Shown: positions 25,576 through 30,870 of the stretch, piece after piece
Numbering within the stretch: position 1 is the stretch's first letter
Layout of the letters: each line of letters starts with the position of its first letter
From: Zelonia costaricensis
Lineage: Eukaryota; Euglenozoa; Kinetoplastea; Trypanosomatida; Trypanosomatidae
Length of the DNA: 30,870 nucleotides
NCBI GenBank assembly: GCA_030849075.1
Contig: JASAOO010003231.1
Span: forward strand, 1 to 30,870
Reading direction: 5' to 3'
Program-made: the position numbers and the translations under genes
The notes under the pieces: model-generated
The model's database searches: none
Told to the model about the DNA's origin: nothing
The model's input: the letters and a program-made list of their open reading frames with translations, nothing else

Positions 25576-27702
25576 ATGCCGGAGAACGTCGCGAGCGCCA
25601 CGGCGTCCAGCAGTGCGCCGCCGACGTGCTCGCCCCTTGAACACGTGCACCACCTCCTCCTCTCGTTGCTGCGGTGGTGGCCGTACCGACCGCACGAGCG
25701 CAGCCCGTCCCTCCTCCTCTGCGGCCCACCGTCCAACGGCAAGAGCCACCTCGTGCGCCGCGTTGCCGCCGACCTAGCAGATGCCACGCCCGCTGCAGAG
25801 GACGCGGTCTTTGAGGGGGATCTGCCGCAGGCACAGCACAGCTCCTCCCCTGCCGCTGCGCCTGTGCACGTGGTGACGGTGACCCCGGCACTCGCGCGGG
25901 CGGTGGTGGTTCAGAACGCGGCGGACGGCAGCACCGGCCTGCGGCGTCTCCTGCGCCGCGCCATTCAAGACGCGTGCCTTGCTACCGGGGCCGCCGGAGT
26001 CGCAGCAGCACCAGCAGCAGCAGCGGACCGTGACACGGCCGTCTTGCTCGTGCTCGACCACCTCGAGTGCTTCCTGGCACACGACGAAGGGGTTGTGCGC
26101 GACACGCGGGAGTCCGCTTCGGCGTCGGCTTCCGCTGCCTCGGACGGCCGTGATGGCGCCGCCGGTGGAGGCTCCGACCTGGGCCACGTTAGCACGCTGC
26201 ACCCTGCCCTCGTCGCGGACCTCTACGCGGTGCTGCAGAGCCGCCCGCCGCTCTTCACTGCCGTCGAATGCGCCGCGCTACGCCTGCGCCGCATCGTTGT
26301 GGTCGGGCTCTTCACCGGCGACCTGGATGCCGTGCTGCCCGTGGTGCGGCACCGCTATGTCGACTTCGCGCTGTCGCTGCCGACCCCGACAGAGGCGAAG
26401 CGGCGCGCCTTCTTCGCGCAGCACACAGCGGCCCCTACGACACGGCATGCGCCTGGGCTGCCGCCTCTTCTCGCCGACGCCCTCGCCCTTCGCTCCGGCG
26501 GTGTCTCGTACGGCGGTCTCTGTGAGGTGGTGCAGCGCGCTCTCGACGACGCGGACGACGACGGCGGGGCGTGGCCGCGGTGCCTCTCGCGCGACAGCGA
26601 CGCCGCCGGGGCAGCGGCGCAGCGCATTCTCCACGCCTACCAAGCCAGCGGCAGCGTCACAGCACTCGAGTACCGGCGCAGCGCCGGTTTCGTGGACGTG
26701 CAGACGACCCGCTGGGACGACATCGCGGGCATGGCAGAGGTCAAGGCGGCCTTGCAGCGCCTCGTCACCGACCCGCTGCGGCACCGTGACGCGTACGCCC
26801 GGTTCGGCGTCCGGCCCTCCACCGGCGTCCTCCTGCACGGGCCGCCGGGGACCGGCAAGACGATGCTGGCCAAGGCCATGGCGACCGAGCTGAACGCCTC
26901 CTTCATCTACCTTGACCTGCCGGAGCTCGTGCAGTCGGAGGTGGGCGAGTCTGAGCGGCGCCTGCAGGCATACTTCGACGTCGCACGCGAGCGAAGCCCG
27001 TCACTGGTTTTTATGGACGAGGTGCAGGCCGCCTTTGGGGTGCGCTACGCGGCGGCAGGTGAGGACGCGGGGGCGACCTCGCACGATGCCCGACTCGTCT
27101 CGCACCTGCTGCGCCTTCTCGACGCGGCGCAGCAGGACGCGGACCACTTCGTGCTGTTTGTGGGGGCGACGAATGTGGTGCACCTGCTGGACCCGCTGCT
27201 CCTCCGCGCCGGGCGACTTGATACCCTGCTCGAGGTGCCGCTGCCCGACGCCGCCGCCCGCGAGAGCCTCGTGCGCCGCGTCGTGCTCGGGGAGTGGGCC
27301 TCGTGGTTCGCTGGTGCGGCGGGGGAGGCGGAGCCGATGGCGCGGCTGGACGCTGCGCGGGCCGCGCTCGTTGCAGCGTTTGTGCAACTCTCCGAGGGCT
27401 TTAGCGGAGCCGAGCTGCGCAACGTGACATCCGTGTTCGCGCTGCAGCTGGCGCAGAACGTGGGCCGTCTCCTCGCTGCGCGGCAGGCCGGCGAGGGGAG
27501 TGTGCGGGATGGGGTGGCGACTTCAGCGACGACGGAGGACAGCGGCGCTCCGGGGACGAGGGCGCAGCACCAGCGCGATCTGCGACGCGCCATCACCGCC
27601 TTCTTGCTTCCCGGCACGGCGAGCGAGGCTGCGGCCGGGGATCGCCTCAGCAGCGACGCACGCGCCCTGCTCGACGCGGCATTCCGAAAGGTGCGCGCCT
27701 GA
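25576..27702 (+). CDS. AAA+ ATPase with two cassettes, Cdc48/PEX1/PEX6/AFG2-like
   Basis: This is a 708-residue type II AAA ATPase. Cassette 1 (about 45-330) has Walker A GPPSNGKS (50-57), but its Walker B reads LLVLDH, with H162 in place of the catalytic Glu, so it probably binds but hardly hydrolyses ATP. Cassette 2 (about 378-640) is complete: WDDIAGM (380-386), Walker A GPPGTGKT (422-429), Walker B LVFMDE (D481/E482), second region of homology with N533 and arginine fingers R544/R547, and sensor-2 region GFSGAEL (608-614). The pore-loop position aromatic in Cdc48 relatives is Glu here (E455 in SEVG). No N-terminal substrate domain precedes cassette 1. Such enzymes remodel or extract proteins from complexes or membranes. 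The pattern of weak first and active second cassette recalls PEX1/PEX6, but I cannot assign the subfamily. The start at 25576 is the first ATG after the acceptor. Confidence 0.88.
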   Translation: MPENVASATASSSAPPTCSPLEHVHHLLLSLLRWWPYRPHERSPSLLLCGPPSNGKSHLVRRVAADLADATPAAEDAVFEGDLPQAQHSSSPAAAPVHVVTVTPALARAVVVQNAADGSTGLRRLLRRAIQDACLATGAAGVAAAPAAAADRDTAVLLVLDHLECFLAHDEGVVRDTRESASASASAASDGRDGAAGGGSDLGHVSTLHPALVADLYAVLQSRPPLFTAVECAALRLRRIVVVGLFTGDLDAVLPVVRHRYVDFALSLPTPTEAKRRAFFAQHTAAPTTRHAPGLPPLLADALALRSGGVSYGGLCEVVQRALDDADDDGGAWPRCLSRDSDAAGAAAQRILHAYQASGSVTALEYRRSAGFVDVQTTRWDDIAGMAEVKAALQRLVTDPLRHRDAYARFGVRPSTGVLLHGPPGTGKTMLAKAMATELNASFIYLDLPELVQSEVGESERRLQAYFDVARERSPSLVFMDEVQAAFGVRYAAAGEDAGATSHDARLVSHLLRLLDAAQQDADHFVLFVGATNVVHLLDPLLLRAGRLDTLLEVPLPDAAARESLVRRVVLGEWASWFAGAAGEAEPMARLDAARAALVAAFVQLSEGFSGAELRNVTSVFALQLAQNVGRLLAARQAGEGSVRDGVATSATTEDSGAPGTRAQHQRDLRRAITAFLLPGTASEAAAGDRLSSDARALLDAAFRKVRA

Positions 27703-28560
27703 GGTGTAGGTTGTGGCGCCCGGTGAAGACGCGGTGGTGGGTGGTAGTCAACGACGGATGACGCCGCTGCATCCTCGGGACAGCATTGACGGCCTCTCAT
27801 CTCACTCGTTGGTGCGAGCGACTCGGAGGGAGTGGATTTCAATCCCCGCTGATCGGCACACCACCACCGCTTGCGTGTCGCACGCGGCGCTGAAACTGGT
27901 GCTGCGAGCTCTCCTGCGCTTAAGGGCCGAGTCACAAGACTCTCTTTTGTGTAACCACACACGACAGTGGAGAAAGCACGTCGAGCCAGAGGGGGAGTAA
28001 ACGCGGACGTTGCCCCGCAATGGACACTCGCTGGTCTCCAAAGAATCACCTACAACGGTGTGACTGAACTAAGTGATGTAGAAGACGCTTCAGCGGCAGC
28101 GCTGTCGCATGCCGGCCTCCCCTCCTCCTCCTCCCATTCCGCTCTCCCGTGCCCCCATGGTACTCCTCTCCTGAATGAACACACACACACACGCACACAC
28201 ACTTCTCCGCGTCTCCGCATTTACACGTGCTGCAGTCGCGGCATCGAGCATTCGGCACCTGCCACGCAAGTAGATCCTGGCCTGGCTTGTTTGTTCTGTT
28301 TCTTTCCTTTGTGCTTTTTCCTCGGCGGTGTCACACACGGCGCGGCTTCCACCCCCCCCTTCCCCACTCCCTTTCGCTAGCGTCTCCTTCTCCATAGAAG
28401 GTGCTGTATATCAGCGCACCCTCTCCGCCCCCCACCCCCCCGCCTCTTTCTCTATTCTTGTTTCCCTCTGCTGCTAACCCCCCACCACCACTGCGCTTTG
28501 CGGAGGGCGGCGTCCGTGGAGGTGGGTGAGAGACGGCGGTGGTGACACGTGCTGCCACGC
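27703..28560. other. Spacer between the AAA ATPase and syntaxin genes
   Basis: This is 858 bases without a supported gene. The first 300 or so (27715-28010) have balanced, complex composition unlike typical C/T-rich spacer. A (CA)n tract lies at about 28178-28201, followed by C/T-rich sequence and the acceptor of the next gene. Confidence 0.65.
28415..28505 (+). promoter_or_regulatory. Predicted trans-splice acceptor for the syntaxin gene
   Basis: C/T-rich sequence from about 28415 to 28498 is followed by AG at 28504-28505. The first ATG downstream is 28561, giving a leader of about 55 bases. Confidence 0.5.
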
Positions 28561-29553
28561 ATGGATCGCCTCCCGCTGCTGCGCGCGGCCGCTGGGCTCG
28601 GCGGCGGTGTTGCGCCGGGCACGGCCTCGCTGTCCTCGCCGCAGAACTACAGCGTCGCTGAGGGCGGGCCGCCGTCGGCCAAGGTGGCGTTCAACGCGCC
28701 GCCCAGCGAGATCGACCAGGACACAATTGATACGCTCGATGCCTTCTACCGCGACGCGGCCGAGGTGCTGACGAGCGTCAAGGCAATCAAGGCCTCCATG
28801 GAGGAGCTGCAGCAGAAGCACACGGAGAACATGCAGACCCTGGACGAGACCCGCTCCAAGGCCCTGCGCAGTGAGATTGACGAGCTGTCACGGGAGACGA
28901 ACGGCGCGGCGAAGGCGGCGAAGGACAAGCTGGATGTGATGTCCAAGAACACGGCGAAGCTGAAGGAGTCGCCGGACAGCGTGCAGGCCCACAGCGCCGT
29001 AATACGCATCGAGGAGAATCAGTACATGCACCTCGTGCTCAAGCTGACAACGACCATGGCTGAGTATCAGCGGCACCAGTCCACCAACGAAGCCTTCTAC
29101 AAGGCGCAGACGCAGCGGCAGATCAAGATCAAGTACACCAACCCGGACGGCAGCGCGATCGACGACTCCACCGCGGCACAGCTGGCGGAGCAGGTGATGG
29201 AGAACAACACGTCGAGCTACATCTTCCAGCAGAGCAAGGACGTGCTCGCCTCCATCATCGAGACGCGCAACGACATTTACCGCATCGAGCAGTCAATGCG
29301 CGATCTCAACCAACTCTTTAACGACCTGGCCTTCCTGGTAAATGAGCAGGGCGAGCTAATGGACGTCATCCTCGCCAACATCCAGCAGAGCACCCGCTAC
29401 GTGGAGAAGGGGCGAGCCGAGCTCAAGAAGGCGCGCAAGTACCAGAAGAAAAGCCGCAAGAAGCTGATCTGCATTGTCGTCTGTGTTGTCATCATCATCA
29501 TACTCTTCGTTGTTGTCGGCGTCTTGGCAGGTACCATCAAGATCCCAAAGTAG
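28561..29553 (+). CDS. Syntaxin-type Qa-SNARE
   Basis: This is a 330-residue tail-anchored SNARE for membrane fusion. The N-terminus (1-48) is unstructured. Residues about 50-170 form the helical Habc-type regulatory region (heptads with Leu, Met and Ile). The SNARE motif spans about 230-290, with the central zero-layer Gln at Q263 in VNEQGELMD, diagnostic of Q-SNAREs and closest to the Qa type. A Lys/Arg cluster (289-301) precedes a single hydrophobic membrane segment (about 302-323), and only a few residues follow, placing the SNARE in the cytosol. Length and order match the family. The plasma membrane/late secretory form is suggested by the similarity to syntaxin 1, but the compartment is not proven. 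The GTG at 28549 is not used, because 28561 is the first ATG after the acceptor. Confidence 0.93.
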   Translation: MDRLPLLRAAAGLGGGVAPGTASLSSPQNYSVAEGGPPSAKVAFNAPPSEIDQDTIDTLDAFYRDAAEVLTSVKAIKASMEELQQKHTENMQTLDETRSKALRSEIDELSRETNGAAKAAKDKLDVMSKNTAKLKESPDSVQAHSAVIRIEENQYMHLVLKLTTTMAEYQRHQSTNEAFYKAQTQRQIKIKYTNPDGSAIDDSTAAQLAEQVMENNTSSYIFQQSKDVLASIIETRNDIYRIEQSMRDLNQLFNDLAFLVNEQGELMDVILANIQQSTRYVEKGRAELKKARKYQKKSRKKLICIVVCVVIIIILFVVVGVLAGTIKIPK

Positions 29554-30870
29554 TAGTCGTGGCGGTGGTAGCAGTAGGGAAGCCACCACCTGCTAGTCCT
29601 CCCTTTCCATACCCAGCGACCCACCCTGTCTCTCACTCTCTCCTTCTCGTGTGCTTTCTTCTCCCCCCCCTCCCCCTCCCCTCGGCCTTCCTCCCCTTGC
29701 CACTGCCCGTCTCCATCTTGTGCTCGTTGCTCCTCACTTATGCCCGTCGCCAGCCCATCTCGCCTTCTGGTGTTGTTGTTCTCTCTCTCTTCCACTTCGC
29801 GTCTGGGTCCGTGCGCCTGTTGGTGCTGGCGCTCATTCGCCTCTGTTGGCTCATCTTGGTTTAGTCGTTGCGGCGTCGCCGTCTTGGTTTCCGCTGGGAA
29901 GATTGAAATCTGTGTGTGTGTTTGTGTGTGTGTGTCTCTGCGTGCGCGTCTGTCGATGCGACCGGGTGTTATTATGCGAAGGTGCGATGGGGAGAGGCCG
30001 CTTCCCCACCTCCAAGTAAGCCTGCTGCAGCATGTCCCGCCTTCTTCTCCGAAGCTTGGCGTGACCCGTCAGCGGTTCCTGTCGGTGTGCACCGCCGACC
30101 ACGTGGGAATGAAGAAAACGGCTTCCCACGGGTCGACTCTTGGTGCTTGTACGGGCGCGAGACGCAGGGGCGAAGTAGATGGGCCTCCTCCTCTCTCGGC
30201 TCCTCCCCCCCCCCGCTCCCTCTCTCGCTCGGCAGCTCCACGATGTCATCGTACCAGCTTTCACAGCAACTCCTCTTCCACTTTGCCTTCCTTCTCTTCC
30301 TCTCGGCGATTGTGCGATCCCACGCTGGCCATCGCACACGGGAAGGAGGGAAGGGGAGCTGCGATGTAGCAGAAGCCCCCCTCGGCTGCATCTCAGCCTC
30401 CGCTCTCTGCCGCTCTCGATCTCTCTCTCCCTCTCTCTCTCGTATGTGTGTACCGGATGCTGTCTGTGTGTGGTTCCCTTCCATGTGTTGTTTGTTTCTC
30501 CCCTCCTCCCATCCCCACCCCCTCACTCCATCTGACGCTCTCTCCTTTCTCACACCTCCCCTGCCTCCCACCCAGCCACCTCTCTTACCCTCCCGTCCCC
30601 TTGTACCTTGCTCGTCTGATGACGTGCCGCGTTGGCCCCTCCATCTTTCCGCCGTTGTGCCACCGCCGCGGAGGGGTGAGGAGTCAACACATGCGCTGAA
30701 AAAAAAATAAAACAAAAAAGGGATAAATGGCACACACACTCACGTACGAGGTGCAGAGTAAGATGAGGAAGGGGCCCGTGCACCGCACGACGTGCCGTGT
30801 AGGCGGCGCTGCCTTGGCCACTAAACAGGGTGACAGCGTTGGTGCTCCTCGTGCGGTGCGCTGTCACGAT
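29554..30870. other. Non-coding region downstream of the syntaxin gene
   Basis: This is 1.3 kb of C/T-rich sequence with a GT tract at about 29908-29935, C-runs near 30210, a CT-rich stretch near 30418-30440 and an A-rich stretch at about 30699-30720. No frame on either strand has convincing protein character. It is probably the 3'-UTR and the beginning of the next intergenic region. Confidence 0.65.

Noticed and set aside
1..30870. tRNA, rRNA, snoRNA, CRISPR or intact transposable element
   Set aside because: I could not recognise a cloverleaf with A/B boxes, an rRNA segment, regular spaced repeats or a transposase or reverse transcriptase frame. A covariance-model search was not possible here.

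Overview
The window looks like nuclear chromosomal DNA of a trypanosomatid, most likely Leishmania or a close relative such as Crithidia or Leptomonas. Eight long, intronless, GC-rich reading frames all lie on the + strand. They are separated by 0.5-3.3 kb spacers full of pyrimidine tracts, C-runs and (GT)n/(CA)n microsatellites. Each frame is preceded by a pyrimidine tract and an AG dinucleotide, as expected for spliced-leader trans-splicing within a polycistronic unit. I see no bacterial features, tRNA, rRNA, CRISPR array or strand switch.

Layout: 1-3267 is a long non-coding stretch that contains a probable assembly join (an N between two identical 120-bp copies). Four genes related to Y-family DNA polymerase kappa follow, at 3268-5604, 10181-12208, 14296-16236 and 18048-20345. 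A 959-residue coiled-coil protein of unknown function (6158-9037) sits between the first and second. After the array come a WD40-like protein (22812-24944), a two-cassette AAA ATPase (25576-27702) and a Qa-SNARE of the syntaxin type (28561-29553). The last 1.3 kb shows no gene.

The polymerase array is the most interesting part. Copy 1 has no mitochondrial presequence. Its C-terminal tail instead carries a basic NLS-like patch, a PCNA-binding (PIP-like) motif and two SUMO-interaction-like motifs, so it looks like the nuclear translesion enzyme. Copies 2 and 3 start with basic, hydroxylated presequences typical of mitochondrial import and end in Lys/Ala/Arg-rich tails. Copy 4 also has a presequence, but two of its three catalytic carboxylate positions read Gln and Asn, the steric-gate Tyr reads Ala, the fingers segment is missing and the helix-hairpin-helix glycines are gone. 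It appears to be a long, intact but catalytically dead polymerase-kappa relative, probably acting in the mitochondrion in a structural or regulatory role.

The genes beyond the array show no evident functional link to DNA repair; in this group neighbours share transcription but not necessarily pathway.
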